From Streptomyces alfalfae (lineage in GTDB: Bacteria > Actinomycetota > Actinomycetes > Streptomycetales > Streptomycetaceae), in the NCBI RefSeq assembly GCF_004127445.1, contig NZ_QEXM01000003.1:62001-126000 (forward strand): DNA of 64,000 bases, written 5' to 3'. The notes beneath the pieces were generated by a model. It made no database searches. It was not told the DNA's origin and saw nothing but the letters and a program-made list of their open reading frames with translations. This document shows positions 17,967 to 26,389 of this stretch, one piece after another. The position numbers and the translations under genes are program-made. How positions within the stretch are numbered: position 1 is the first letter of the stretch; each line of letters starts with the position of its first letter.

Positions 17967-18224
17967 GGGTGTGTTCTCCTCCGTGGCGGTCGGGACAACG
18001 CCGATTGCCCGGCGCGGGCGGCGTGGGCCGCGAGCGCCGGGCAACCGGGTTCGTCCGCACGGCTCTGTGGGACGGGGTCGTGGAGATGGGCCGGACCCGG
18101 GGCCGGTCGGATCAGGTCCGGTCGGACGGGTCGGGACGGGGTCGGGGTTGGGGTTGAGGTTGAGGTTGAGGTTGGGGTTGGGGTCGAGGTCCGGGGCGGG
18201 GTTGCGGTCGGGGTCGGGGCCTGG
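17967..18224 (-). repeat. Inter-amylase spacer with GGTTGA/GGTTGG hexamer repeats
   Basis: This 258-bp spacer separates the two amylase genes. About 18140-18190 is a run of GGTTGA and GGTTGG hexamers on the plus strand, inside about 100 bp that is almost free of A and rich in GGGG tracts (a potential G-quadruplex). Read on the minus strand in the frame of both amylases, the spacer has no stop and gives a Pro/Asp/Asn-rich string (PNPNLNLNLNPNPDP) like an interdomain linker. Either this is plain simple-sequence spacer or a relic of a linker that once continued the upstream amylase. No terminator is seen in it. Confidence 0.6.
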
Positions 18225-19682
18225 TCAGGCGCAGCTCCGCGCGTCCGCGTGGAGCGCGAGCGCGCTCTTCGCGGCGACGGTGGCCGTGAGCTTCCCGCCG
18301 TCGTCCACGGTGACGGGCTTGCCTGCCTGCACGTCGCAGTACTCGCCCGCGGGCAGCGAGGTCTGAAAGGTCCGCTCGAGTTCGCCGTCCCCTCCGTTGA
18401 CGGCGACGAACCCCTTCGTGCCGCGGCCGAAGGCGATGGCGCTGCCTGAGTCGTCCCACCAGTCGGTGAGTTCGGCGTCGCCCACGGCGTTGCGGAAGCC
18501 GACCATGGCGGTGATCTCCTTCTGGGCGTGCTGGCACACCCAGGCGTCGCCGGAGCAGTCGGCCTTGCCGTCGGCGGGCGGGCCGTCGTCCTTGTTCGCG
18601 AAGGCGTAGCCGGAGTGGACGTCCGGGGAGCCGTAGGGGAAGGCGAGCATGAAGACGTGGGCCAGGGTGTAGGGGGCGCCCTGCTTGTAGGTGAGGACGT
18701 TGCCCTGGCGTTCGGTGTCGTGGTTGGCGACGAAGACCCCGGCGGACCCGGAGGGCAGCTTGCCGTCCGCGATGTTCTTCAGTCCGGCCAGGCCGCCGCT
18801 CTCGAAGGCCCCCTTGAGCGTGTAGGCGTAGGTGAACTCCTGGGCGAGCCCGGTGCCGAGGTACTCGCCGGGCTGGACCTGCTCGCCGGGGCCCGGCAGC
18901 GTCTCCTGCTTCCAGGGGACGTCCGGGTTCGTGAGCCGCGCCTTGATGGCCTTCAGGTCGTCTGCCGGGATGTGCTTGGCCGCGTCGACGCGGAAGCCGT
19001 CGACGCCGAGGCCGAGCAGGTCGTTGAGGTATCCGGCGATGGAGTCGCGGACGTGGTCCTCGCCGGTGTCGAGGTCGGCGAGGCCGCCGAGCTCGCAGTT
19101 CTGGCTCTCCTCGCGCTGGGTGTAGTCCTTGATGTCCCGCTGGCAGTTGTCCATGTCCCGGGCCCCGTAGACGCCCGGGTAGTCGTACTTGGTGAACTCC
19201 GTGCCGCCCGAGCCGGTGCCCTGGGCGTTGGTCATGTGGTTGATCACCGCGTCCGCGACGACCTTGACGCCCGCCTTGTGGCAGGTGTCCACCATGCTCT
19301 TGAACGCGTCCCGGTCGCCGAGGCGCGAGGCGATCTTGTAGCTGACCGGCTGGTAGGCGGTCCACCAGGACGGTCCCGTCAGACGCTCCTGTGGGGGCGA
19401 GGTCTGGACGTAGCCGTATCCCGCGGGGCCGAGCGTGTCCGTACAGGCCTGGGCGATCGAGTCGAATTTCCACTCGAACATCACCGCGGTGACGCCCTTG
19501 CCGCCGGCCTCCGTCTTCGCCTTCGCCTTCGCCGGAGCGGAAGCGGCAGCGTGGGCGGGAGCCGGGGTGGAGCCCGGGGCGGCCTGTGCCCGCGCGCCCG
19601 CGCCGAGACTTCCGGCAGCGGCCGCGACAAGGGCCGTGGCCAGGGCGGCACGCCTGCGGGATCGTGCTGTTCGGCCGTACAT
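18225..19682 (-). CDS. Secreted alpha-amylase (GH13)
   Basis: This 485-residue enzyme has a clear signal peptide ([20 protein letters not shown], Ala-rich to about residue 45) and an excellent site, AGAGGAGG, before its ATG at 19682. GH13 regions are [23 protein letters not shown] (nucleophile Asp), LAQEF (likely acid/base Glu) and [11 protein letters not shown]. It ends right after the C-terminal beta domain and has no starch-binding domain. It belongs to the Streptomyces secreted amylase type that makes malto-oligosaccharides from starch. The same reading frame stays open after its TGA right through to the downstream amylase. An inverted repeat of the MalR/LacI operator type lies upstream. 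Amylases flank acarbose-type clusters too, so it may act on the pathway or just on starch. Confidence 0.85.
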   Translation of the reverse strand: MYGRTARSRRRAALATALVAAAAGSLGAGARAQAAPGSTPAPAHAAASAPAKAKAKTEAGGKGVTAVMFEWKFDSIAQACTDTLGPAGYGYVQTSPPQERLTGPSWWTAYQPVSYKIASRLGDRDAFKSMVDTCHKAGVKVVADAVINHMTNAQGTGSGGTEFTKYDYPGVYGARDMDNCQRDIKDYTQREESQNCELGGLADLDTGEDHVRDSIAGYLNDLLGLGVDGFRVDAAKHIPADDLKAIKARLTNPDVPWKQETLPGPGEQVQPGEYLGTGLAQEFTYAYTLKGAFESGGLAGLKNIADGKLPSGSAGVFVANHDTERQGNVLTYKQGAPYTLAHVFMLAFPYGSPDVHSGYAFANKDDGPPADGKADCSGDAWVCQHAQKEITAMVGFRNAVGDAELTDWWDDSGSAIAFGRGTKGFVAVNGGDGELERTFQTSLPAGEYCDVQAGKPVTVDDGGKLTATVAAKSALALHADARSCA

Positions 19683-20053
19683 GGAGGGTCCTCCTCTGAG
19701 TGGGGGGAGAGGGCCGGCGCCGAACGCGGGGTGGGGGTGCTCCGCGGCCGTAACGGCGCCACACAGGGCGGCACATGCAACTTTTCTGCCGCCTTGCAGA
19801 AACATGTTGCGACGGACCCTAGGTGCCGCTCCTGGAGGGGTCAACCCCTCGCACACCGATGAACTCGGCCGTCACGAAGCCCACTTCGGGGCCCACCATC
19901 CCCCCATCCCCCACCGTTCAGGCGACTTTGACTGCAAGCCGCCTGAAAGATTGCACAAACTCTTCCATCGCGATCAGTCGCCGTGCTTGACTGCACTCCG
20001 GCCGGGCCCGACCAGCCCCACCGCGCCCCACCAGCCCCCGCCCAGGAGGATCT
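19683..20053. promoter_or_regulatory. Divergent amylase / PfkB-operon control region with TTGCA-type operators
   Basis: This 371-bp gene-free stretch separates divergent genes. Bases 19777-19810 form a large imperfect palindrome: GCAACTTTTCTGC on one side and GCAGAAACATGTTGC on the other, with the centre GCCTTGCAG. It resembles the CTTGCAG-type operators of MalR/LacI regulators found before Streptomyces amylase genes. A second site, TGCAA-N13-TTGCA (19933-19955), sits about 100 bp before the kinase start. The kinase GTG at 20054 is preceded by AGGAGGA. The amylase ATG side carries AGGAGG. No small gene is evident. Confidence 0.55.
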
Positions 20054-20965
20054 GTGCCCACTGACATCGACGTGCTCGTCCTGGGGGGTGCAGGGGTGGA
20101 CACGATCGTCCACGTCCCCGAGCTGCCACTGCCGTTCGCCGACAGCCACATGGTCCCCGCCATCGAGACGCGGGCCGGGCAGACCGGCGACTTCGTGGCG
20201 ATGGGCGTGCACGCGCTCGGCCTGCGGACGCACCACATCGACGTGATCGGCGACGACCACCCCGGCGAGCTGATCCGCGCCCTCCACCGCGACCGGGGCA
20301 TCGCGCTCACCGAGGTCCCGCTGCCCGCGGGCACCAAGCGCGCGGTCAACCTCGTGTCCCCCGACGGCCGCCGCCTCTCGCTGTACGACAACACCCGCTT
20401 CGGCGAGGCCGACCGGCTGCCGCCCGCCACGGTGGCGGAACTCGCCGCGGCGAGCCGCCACGCCCATGTCTCCCTCACCCAGCCCTGCGCCCACGCCCTG
20501 CCCACCCTGCGGGAGTCCGGGGTGACCGTCTCGACCGACCTGCACGACTGGGACGGCCGGGAGCCCTACCACGAGGCGTTCGCGTACGAGGCCGACCTGG
20601 TGTTCCTGTCGGCGGCCGCCCTCACCGACCCGGAGGAGACCATGCGGCGCATCGCCGCGCGCGGTCGCGCCGAGGTGGTCGTCGCCACCGCGGGCGCCGA
20701 GGGCGCGTACCTCCTCGCCGACGGCGAGGTCACCCATGTGCCGGCCGTCGCTCCCCCGGCGCCGGTGGTGGACTCCAACGGCGCGGGCGACGCCTTCGCC
20801 GCGGGTTACCTCTTCGGCCTCCTGTCCGGCGAACCGCCGCTGCGCTGCGCCCTGTACGGCTCCTTCGCCGGCGCCCACGCCTGCACGGTGCCCGCCACCC
20901 GCACCGACGTCATCCGCCGGGATCAGCTTCTCGCCCGGGTCGCCGAGCACGGGGACCGGGCATGA
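20054..20965 (+). CDS. PfkB-family carbohydrate kinase
   Basis: This 303-residue ribokinase-like enzyme has an early GGAGVDTIVHV motif. Its C-terminal anion-hole signature is DSNGAGDAFAAGYLFGLL, the DTxGAGD motif with Asn at x and the catalytic base Asp. Start GTG 20054 has AGGAGGA directly upstream. The stop overlaps the next start (ATGA). The substrate is unknown: a sugar or polyol in a catabolic operon, or a cyclitol-phosphate. A PfkB-type kinase acting on valienol 7-phosphate (AcbU role) would be needed if the cyclitol pathway of region A follows acarbose logic, and region A itself lacks a second cyclitol kinase apart from the maltokinase-like protein. Confidence 0.8.
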   Translation: MPTDIDVLVLGGAGVDTIVHVPELPLPFADSHMVPAIETRAGQTGDFVAMGVHALGLRTHHIDVIGDDHPGELIRALHRDRGIALTEVPLPAGTKRAVNLVSPDGRRLSLYDNTRFGEADRLPPATVAELAAASRHAHVSLTQPCAHALPTLRESGVTVSTDLHDWDGREPYHEAFAYEADLVFLSAAALTDPEETMRRIAARGRAEVVVATAGAEGAYLLADGEVTHVPAVAPPAPVVDSNGAGDAFAAGYLFGLLSGEPPLRCALYGSFAGAHACTVPATRTDVIRRDQLLARVAEHGDRA

Positions 20966-22455
20966 CGGACACGGCTCACGCGACGGGTCACGACGTCGTC
21001 GTCCTCGGCGGCGGTGTGGCGGGCTGCGTCCTCGCGGCCCGGCTGAGCGAGGACCCCGGCCGCTCCGTCTGCCTGGTGGAGGCGGGCCGCGACTACGGTC
21101 CACGACGGCAGGACTGGCCCGCGAAGCTGCTCGACGCCCGCGCCCTGCCCCGAGACCACGTGTGGGAGCGCCACACCGCCGCCCACCGCATCCGCGCCCG
21201 CGTCCTCGGCGGCTCGTCCTGCGTCAACGGCTGCTGGCACACCTGGGGTTCCGAGGCCGACCACGCCGAGTGGGCTCGGGCGGGTGGCCCCCGGTGGACG
21301 GCTGCCGCGATGGAGCCCTTCCGCGAGCGGGCGGCGGCGCGGATGGGGCTGCGTCCGGTGCCGGAGCACGAGCACTCGGCGTGGAGCGAGGCGGCCCTCG
21401 CGGCGGCCCGGTCCCTCGGCCACCCGGAGGTGGACATGGCCGCCCCCGGCGGCCCCGGATACGGGACCCCGCTGCTCAACGCCGTCGACGGGGTCCGCGC
21501 CAACGCCGCCTTCGCCTACCTGGAGCAGGCGCGGACCCGGCCGAACCTGACGATCCTCGACCGCGCCACCGTGGACCGGCTGACCGTCCGCGGCGGACGT
21601 GTGCACGGCGTCGACGTCGTCATGGACCAGGGGCGCACGACCCTGCGGGCCGACACCTATCTGCTGGCGTCGGGCACCTTCGGGTCACCCGCCGTGCTGC
21701 TCCGCAGCGGCATCGGGCCCGCCGACGACCTGGCGCGCAGCGGTGTGCGGCCCGTGCTCGACCTGCCCGGCGTCGGCGCCAACCTCACCGACCAGCCCGG
21801 CGTCTTCCTGCCGCTGCGCCCGACGCCCGGCCTGAACGCGCGCCTCGCCGAGAAGGAGGCCGCCGGTGATCTGTACGTCACCCGGACGCTGATCAGGGCG
21901 GCGAGCCCGTACTGCCCCGAGGGCGCCTGGGACCTGCACATCAACCCGGTCGCGGGCCCGCCCCTGTTCGGCGCCCTGCCGCCGGGGCAGTACGAGGCGG
22001 GCGTCGCCACCTTCCTGATGAAGCCCCGGTCACGCGGACAGGTCCGGCTGCGCTCCGCCGACCCCACCGCCGGCCTGGACCTGGACCCCGCCTTCCTCTC
22101 CGACGAGGACGGCCATGACCTGGCCGTCCTCCGCTCCGGCCTGCGCATGGCCGAGGAGCTGGCCGCCACCGTGCCGCTGAAGTCCCTGGCCGCCCCGGCC
22201 GAGGGCCCGTCCCCGCGGGAACTGCCGGATCAGGAGCTCCGCGGCAGGGTAGGCACGTACTGGCACCCCGTCGGCACCTGTGCCATGGGGGCGCCGGACG
22301 ATCCGTACGCGGTGGTCGACGGGGAGGGGCGGGTGCGCGGCGTCTCGGGCCTGCGGGTCGTGGACGCCTCGATCCTGCCGACGGTCCCGGCGGCCAACAC
22401 GCAGCTGCCGGTGCTCGCCACGGCCGAGATGCTGGCCGCCGCACTGACGGCGTGA
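20962..22455 (+). CDS. GMC-family FAD-dependent oxidoreductase
   Basis: This 497-residue protein has the N-terminal FAD dinucleotide fold VVLGGGVAGCVLAARLS and LVEAGRD, then the GMC signature region VLGGSSCVNGCWH. The C-terminal catalytic motif WHPVGTCAMG supplies the active His, followed by NTQLPV. GMC enzymes oxidise an alcohol of a sugar, polyol, cyclitol or choline; the short length and lack of a signal peptide suggest a cytoplasmic dehydrogenase. ATG 20962 overlaps the kinase stop. Together with the aldo-keto reductase downstream it could oxidise and re-reduce (invert) a hydroxyl of a sugar or cyclitol. Confidence 0.85.
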   Translation: MTDTAHATGHDVVVLGGGVAGCVLAARLSEDPGRSVCLVEAGRDYGPRRQDWPAKLLDARALPRDHVWERHTAAHRIRARVLGGSSCVNGCWHTWGSEADHAEWARAGGPRWTAAAMEPFRERAAARMGLRPVPEHEHSAWSEAALAAARSLGHPEVDMAAPGGPGYGTPLLNAVDGVRANAAFAYLEQARTRPNLTILDRATVDRLTVRGGRVHGVDVVMDQGRTTLRADTYLLASGTFGSPAVLLRSGIGPADDLARSGVRPVLDLPGVGANLTDQPGVFLPLRPTPGLNARLAEKEAAGDLYVTRTLIRAASPYCPEGAWDLHINPVAGPPLFGALPPGQYEAGVATFLMKPRSRGQVRLRSADPTAGLDLDPAFLSDEDGHDLAVLRSGLRMAEELAATVPLKSLAAPAEGPSPRELPDQELRGRVGTYWHPVGTCAMGAPDDPYAVVDGEGRVRGVSGLRVVDASILPTVPAANTQLPVLATAEMLAAALTA

Positions 22456-22484
22456 ACGACCGCCGTGAAGGAAGAGGAGAACGC

Positions 22485-23432
22485 ATGACAGCGCGGACCG
22501 ACGACGTGCGCACCACCCGACCGCTGTACGGGTGCATGGGGCTCGGCGGCACCTGGGACGACGAGCCGTACACCGCCGCGGACATCGCTCACGCGGAGGC
22601 CGCCGTCGAGGCGGCGCTCGACATCGGCATCACGGCGTTCGACCACGCCGACATCTACCGGCGCGGCAAGGCCGAGTCGGTCTTCGGCGAAGTGCTGGCC
22701 AGGGCGCCCGGGCTGCGGGAGCGCGTCGTCCTGCAGACCAAGTGCGGCATCCGGCAGGCCGACGGCGGCCTGCCCGGCATGTACGACCTACGGGCGAAGA
22801 CCATCGTGCGGCGGGTCGAGGAGAGCCTGACCCGGCTGCGCACCGACGTCGTCGACGTCCTGCTCCTGCACCGGCCCGATCCGCTGACCGGACCCGAGGA
22901 GATCGCGCAGGCGCTGTCCTCCCTGCACGGGCAGGGCCTCGTGCGGAGCTTCGGGGTGTCGAACATGAGCGCGGCGCAGATCGAGGCGTTGCGGGCCCGA
23001 CTCGACGTGCCGCTGGTCGCCGACCAGCTGGAGATGAGCCTGGCCCGCCGGGACTGGGTGGAGTCCGGCGTCCTCGTGAACACCGAGGCCGCCGCCGGCA
23101 ACGGCTTCCCGCACGGGACGGTGGAGTACTGCCGGACCCATGGGATCCAGCTCCAGGCGTGGGGCGCCCTGGCGCAGGGCCGCTACACCGGCGGCCAGGA
23201 CACGCCGACGGCCCGGCTCGTCGCCGCGCTCGCCGACCGCAAGGGCACGACACCGGAGACGATCCTGCTGTGGTGGCTCCAGCGCCACCCGGCCCGTATC
23301 GCCCCGGTCATCGGGACGAGCAGGCCCGAGCGCATCCGCGCCTGCCGCGACGCCGTGCGACACGCACCCGACCTCACCCACGAGGAGTGGTACGACCTGT
23401 GGATCACCGCCCGCGGCGGCCCGCTGCCGTAG
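22485..23432 (+). CDS. Aldo/keto reductase
   Basis: This 315-residue AKR-fold enzyme has GITAFDHADIYRRGKAE (catalytic Asp/Tyr), LQTKCGI (Lys), VLLLHRPDPL (His) and the C-terminal NADP-binding VIGTSRPERI. ATG 22485 is chosen because GGAAGAGGAG precedes it; the longer reading from GTG 22452 overlaps the oxidoreductase stop and lacks a site. It is the last gene of the kinase/GMC/AKR operon. The close YdhF-type (sugar or keto-compound reductase) look gives no substrate. GGGGGTTTCCCC right after the stop is a weak hairpin only. Confidence 0.85.
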   Translation: MTARTDDVRTTRPLYGCMGLGGTWDDEPYTAADIAHAEAAVEAALDIGITAFDHADIYRRGKAESVFGEVLARAPGLRERVVLQTKCGIRQADGGLPGMYDLRAKTIVRRVEESLTRLRTDVVDVLLLHRPDPLTGPEEIAQALSSLHGQGLVRSFGVSNMSAAQIEALRARLDVPLVADQLEMSLARRDWVESGVLVNTEAAAGNGFPHGTVEYCRTHGIQLQAWGALAQGRYTGGQDTPTARLVAALADRKGTTPETILLWWLQRHPARIAPVIGTSRPERIRACRDAVRHAPDLTHEEWYDLWITARGGPLP

Positions 23433-23506
23433 GGGGTTTCCCCGGGAGCGCCCCGTACACCCGAATCCCCCGTCTGAGAACGGGCCCGCCGCGGTAGGCA
23501 TCCTGC

Positions 23507-23980
23507 GTGCAGACCTTTCTCCCGTACCCCGACTTCACGCGATCCGCCACGGTCCTCGACCGGGCACGCCTCGGCAAGCAGCGGGTCGAGGCCCTTCAGG
23601 TGCTGCGCGGCCTGACCGTGCCCGGTTACGGCTGGCGCAACCATCCGGCGGTCCGCATGTGGACCGGCTACGAGGAGGCCCTGGTCCGCTACGGCCTCGA
23701 CGTGTGTGCCGTGTGGGTGGCGGAGGGGCACGCCGACACGTGCGCGGCCACGCTGCTCGCCGACTTCGCCGCGCACCGCCCCGGCGCCGCCGTGCGCGAC
23801 CAGGCGCGGCTCGCCGACGCCGGTGAGCTGCCGCCCTGGCTGGGGAACCACGCCCTGCACCACAGCCACCAGTCGGCGCTGGTGCGCAAGGCCCCGGAGA
23901 TCTACGCGGAGCGCTTCCCGGACGTCCCCGACGACCTGCCCTACTTCTGGCCGGCCTCGGACCGGGACCCGGCCGCGTGA
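23507..23980 (+). CDS. MSMEG_6728 family protein (pyrimidine-dimer DNA glycosylase-like)
   Basis: This 157-residue cytoplasmic protein starts MQTFLPYPDFTRSATVLD with RLGKQRVE close by and ends HHSHQSALVRKAP. This is the conserved actinobacterial MSMEG_6728 family, distantly related to T4 endonuclease V-type proteins. TAGGCAT at 23495-23501 stands about 6 bp before the GTG and there is no ribosome binding site, so the message may be leaderless. It is unrelated to the sugar genes around it and is convergent with the transporter gene 5 bp away. The function is not established. Confidence 0.75.
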   Translation: MQTFLPYPDFTRSATVLDRARLGKQRVEALQVLRGLTVPGYGWRNHPAVRMWTGYEEALVRYGLDVCAVWVAEGHADTCAATLLADFAAHRPGAAVRDQARLADAGELPPWLGNHALHHSHQSALVRKAPEIYAERFPDVPDDLPYFWPASDRDPAA

Positions 23981-23985
23981 CCGTG

Positions 23986-25413
23986 TCACCTCTTCTCCAG
24001 CGCCCTGCGGAAGGGCAGCGGGTCGCGCAGGGCACGCTCGATGCTCTCCAGGCTCCTGCCCTTGGTCTCCGGCACCTTCGCGGCCACGAAGACGACGCAG
24101 GCGACGTTCATCAGGGCGTAGAAGAGGAAGGTGCCGGAGCGGCCGATGGTGTTGATGGCCGTCAGGGCGGTCATGGCGATGAGGAGGTCGAAGCCCCACA
24201 CCGACAGCGTGGCCAGGCTGGTGGCCGGGCCGCGCACGGACAGCGGCAGGACCTCCGGGCCGATCAGCCAGACGACCGCCTGCATCCCCACGCCGTTGAA
24301 CAGGATGTACGCGAACAGCGAGATGATCACCGTCCAGCGTTGCGCGGCGGACTCCGCGGGCGTGGCGAAGGCGAGCGCGAGCACCGCCATGGCGAGCGCC
24401 GAGCCCGGCAGGAACCACAGCATCGTGCGGCGCCGCCCCGCCTTGTCGACCGCGATGGCCCCCACCACCCCGGCCACGACGAGCATCGCGCCGATGCCGA
24501 TGCCGGTGAGCAGCGCCACCGAGTCGCCGAAGCCCGCGTCGTCCAGGATCGTCGGCGCGTAGTAGACGATGGCGTTGATCCCGGTGAGCTGGGAGAAGGC
24601 CGCGATGCCCACGGCGATGAGCAGAGCGGGGCGCAGCCACCGCTGCCGGAGCTGTCCCCAACTGCCGCCGTCTGCCGGGGCGTTCCGTGTCACGGCGGTG
24701 ACCTCGGCGGCCTCCGCCGCCACGTCCGCTCCGGTGGGCCTGAGCCGCCGCAGGGTGCGCAGCGCGTCGTCGGCGCGGTGCTGCTCGATGAGCCAGCGCG
24801 GGCTCTCCGGCAGGAACAGCATGCCGACGGCCAGGGCCACGGCGGGGATGACGGCCAGGGCGAACATGACGCGCCAGCCGCCGCTGCCGGCCAGGGCCCA
24901 GCCGCAGAGGTAGGCGATGAGCTGCCCGATGGCGACCATGAGCTGGAAGAGCACCATGAGCCTGCCGCGCACGGCCGCGGGCGCGAGCTCCGCGATGTAG
25001 ACGGGCACCATGTTGGAGGCTCCGCCCACCGCGAGGCCGAGCACGAAGCGCGCGGCGATCAGCGTCGCCACGTCGGGGGCGACCGCCGCCGCCACCGCGC
25101 CCACGGCGAAGATCACCGCGACCGCCACCACCACCTTGCGGCGGCCGTGCCGTACGGCGGTGCGCCCCGAGACCAGGGCGCCGGCCATGGCGCCGAGCAG
25201 GATGACGCTGACGACGACCTCCTGTTCTCGCGAGGAGAGGTCGAGGTCGTCGCGGAGGTGGAGGAGGGCGCCGGAGATGATGCCGGTGTCGTAGCCGAAG
25301 AGCAGGCCGCCGAGGGCCGAGACCGCGGCGACGGCGTAGACCAGCGCCGGGGGGCGCCCCGTTCCCGTGGGGTGGACCGGCGGGCGGTCGGCCACCCTGG
25401 TCGTCTCAGGCAT
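23986..25413 (-). CDS. MFS sugar porter (major facilitator, sugar/inositol symporter type)
   Basis: This 475-residue, 12-helix transporter has sugar-porter signatures: FGYDTGIISGALL in helix 1, GRRKVVV, PVYIAELAPAAVRGRL, PESPRWLIEQHR after helix 6, and a PETKG motif near the end. Such porters import hexoses, pentoses or inositols by proton symport. It overlaps the upstream dioxygenase gene by 8 bp, so the two are cotranscribed, with the divergent LacI gene behind them. This fits uptake of a sugar or cyclitol under LacI control. Confidence 0.9.
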   Translation of the reverse strand: MPETTRVADRPPVHPTGTGRPPALVYAVAAVSALGGLLFGYDTGIISGALLHLRDDLDLSSREQEVVVSVILLGAMAGALVSGRTAVRHGRRKVVVAVAVIFAVGAVAAAVAPDVATLIAARFVLGLAVGGASNMVPVYIAELAPAAVRGRLMVLFQLMVAIGQLIAYLCGWALAGSGGWRVMFALAVIPAVALAVGMLFLPESPRWLIEQHRADDALRTLRRLRPTGADVAAEAAEVTAVTRNAPADGGSWGQLRQRWLRPALLIAVGIAAFSQLTGINAIVYYAPTILDDAGFGDSVALLTGIGIGAMLVVAGVVGAIAVDKAGRRRTMLWFLPGSALAMAVLALAFATPAESAAQRWTVIISLFAYILFNGVGMQAVVWLIGPEVLPLSVRGPATSLATLSVWGFDLLIAMTALTAINTIGRSGTFLFYALMNVACVVFVAAKVPETKGRSLESIERALRDPLPFRRALEKR

Positions 25414-26275
25414 CGCCCATGACCAGTCCCTCGATGGTGTGCTTCTGCGTGAGGGGCGTCAGCGCGTCGACGACCGGGCAGCGCAGGTGGTGGCGTACCC
25501 GTTCGGGCAGCGCCGCCCAGTAGCCGCGGGTGACGGCGGTGTCGTGGCGGGCGGCGTTGTCGGCCTCGGGTCCGTCGAGGCCGAGGACGAGGACGGGCCT
25601 CGCCCTGGCCGACTCGTTCTTCGTGCCGCGGTGGATGGTGAGGGCGGTACGGGCGGAGATGTCGCCGCGCTGCGGGTACTTGCGCACGGCGCGCTCCTGG
25701 TAGCGGCCGTAGGACGCGCGGGGCGGGAACATGCCGTGCCCGAAGTCCGGTCCGTCGTCCCACTGGGTGCCGGGCGCGATCTCGAAGGGGCCCATGTCCT
25801 CCGCGGTGTCGACGGCGGTGACGTTGAAGGCCAGGGAGGTCAGCCGGCGTTCGGTGCGCGTCTCTTCGGGGATGGGGAAGTCGCGGTGCCACGGCTGGTT
25901 CACCGCGCCTTCGAGCGGGACGTCGAAGCCGAGCTCGACGATGCGGTAGTCGGGGCCGAGGACGGCGGTGGCCACCGAGCGGACCCACGGGTGGTCGACG
26001 AGGTCGACGAAGCCGCGCAGCTGTTCGGGGTGGATCTCCACGTAGTAGCGGTGGGGGCCGCGTCCCACGGCGCCGCCGGGCCGGGCGCGCGCCTCCGCGA
26101 AAGCGGTCTCGATGTCCTCGCGCAGCCGGTCGGCCCACTCCTCGGAGAAGGCTCCCTTCCGCGCGGTGATGCCGTCCTCGTACAGGTTCGCCACGTCCTG
26201 CGCCACGTCGACGTCCAGGTCGGCGGCGCTCACTCCGGGAAAGACGTGCACACCGGGGCATTCGGACACAGTCAT
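25406..26275 (-). CDS. Phytanoyl-CoA dioxygenase (PhyH) family Fe(II)/2-oxoglutarate oxygenase
   Basis: This 289-residue protein has the H-x-D iron triad start in QPWHRDFPIP, a distal His in RTALTIHRGTKNESARARP and the Arg for 2-oxoglutarate nearby, as in PhyH-type oxygenases. The start ATG 26275 has AGGAGG 8 bp upstream, within a CTTGCAAG palindrome. The first gene of the oxygenase/sugar-porter operon, it is controlled from the palindromic region shared with the LacI gene. A 2-oxoglutarate oxygenase also ends the validamycin pathway (VldW), so a tailoring role on a cyclitol is possible; hydroxylation of a small metabolite during breakdown is equally so. Confidence 0.8.
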   Translation of the reverse strand: MTVSECPGVHVFPGVSAADLDVDVAQDVANLYEDGITARKGAFSEEWADRLREDIETAFAEARARPGGAVGRGPHRYYVEIHPEQLRGFVDLVDHPWVRSVATAVLGPDYRIVELGFDVPLEGAVNQPWHRDFPIPEETRTERRLTSLAFNVTAVDTAEDMGPFEIAPGTQWDDGPDFGHGMFPPRASYGRYQERAVRKYPQRGDISARTALTIHRGTKNESARARPVLVLGLDGPEADNAARHDTAVTRGYWAALPERVRHHLRCPVVDALTPLTQKHTIEGLVMGDA

Positions 26276-26284
26276 CCTTGCCTC

Positions 26285-26338
26285 CTTGCAAGCAGAGCTT
26301 CCGCCCACAGATTGCATCGTTGAATGCAACGTTGCAAT
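26285..26338. promoter_or_regulatory. Palindromic LacI-type operators between PhyH operon and LacI gene
   Basis: The perfect 12-bp palindrome TGCAACGTTGCA (26325-26336) lies in a larger array in which ATTGCA (26311-26316) mirrors TGCAAT (26333-26338). CTTGCAAG (26285-26292) is a second, 8-bp palindrome. The CG-centred dyads with TTGCAA half-sites are typical of LacI/GalR operators, and the adjacent divergent gene encodes such a regulator, so autoregulation plus control of the oxygenase/porter operon is likely. Related TGCAA/TTGCA half-sites occur before the PfkB operon. Confidence 0.65.
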
Positions 26339-26389
26339 ACCCGGCGGGTCACCGATTCCGTGACGGACGTCGCATGAAAGGATGGCGCG

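Noticed and set aside
18134..18190. GGTTGG/GGTTGA repeats as a telomere-like or CRISPR-like array
   Set aside because: Units are 6 bp without spacers, and Streptomyces telomeres are palindromic rather than G-rich hexamers; this is simple-sequence DNA.
23972..23990. GTGAC-CGT-GTCAC as a terminator between the MSMEG_6728 and porter genes
   Set aside because: The 5-bp arms largely reflect facing stop codons; too short to claim.
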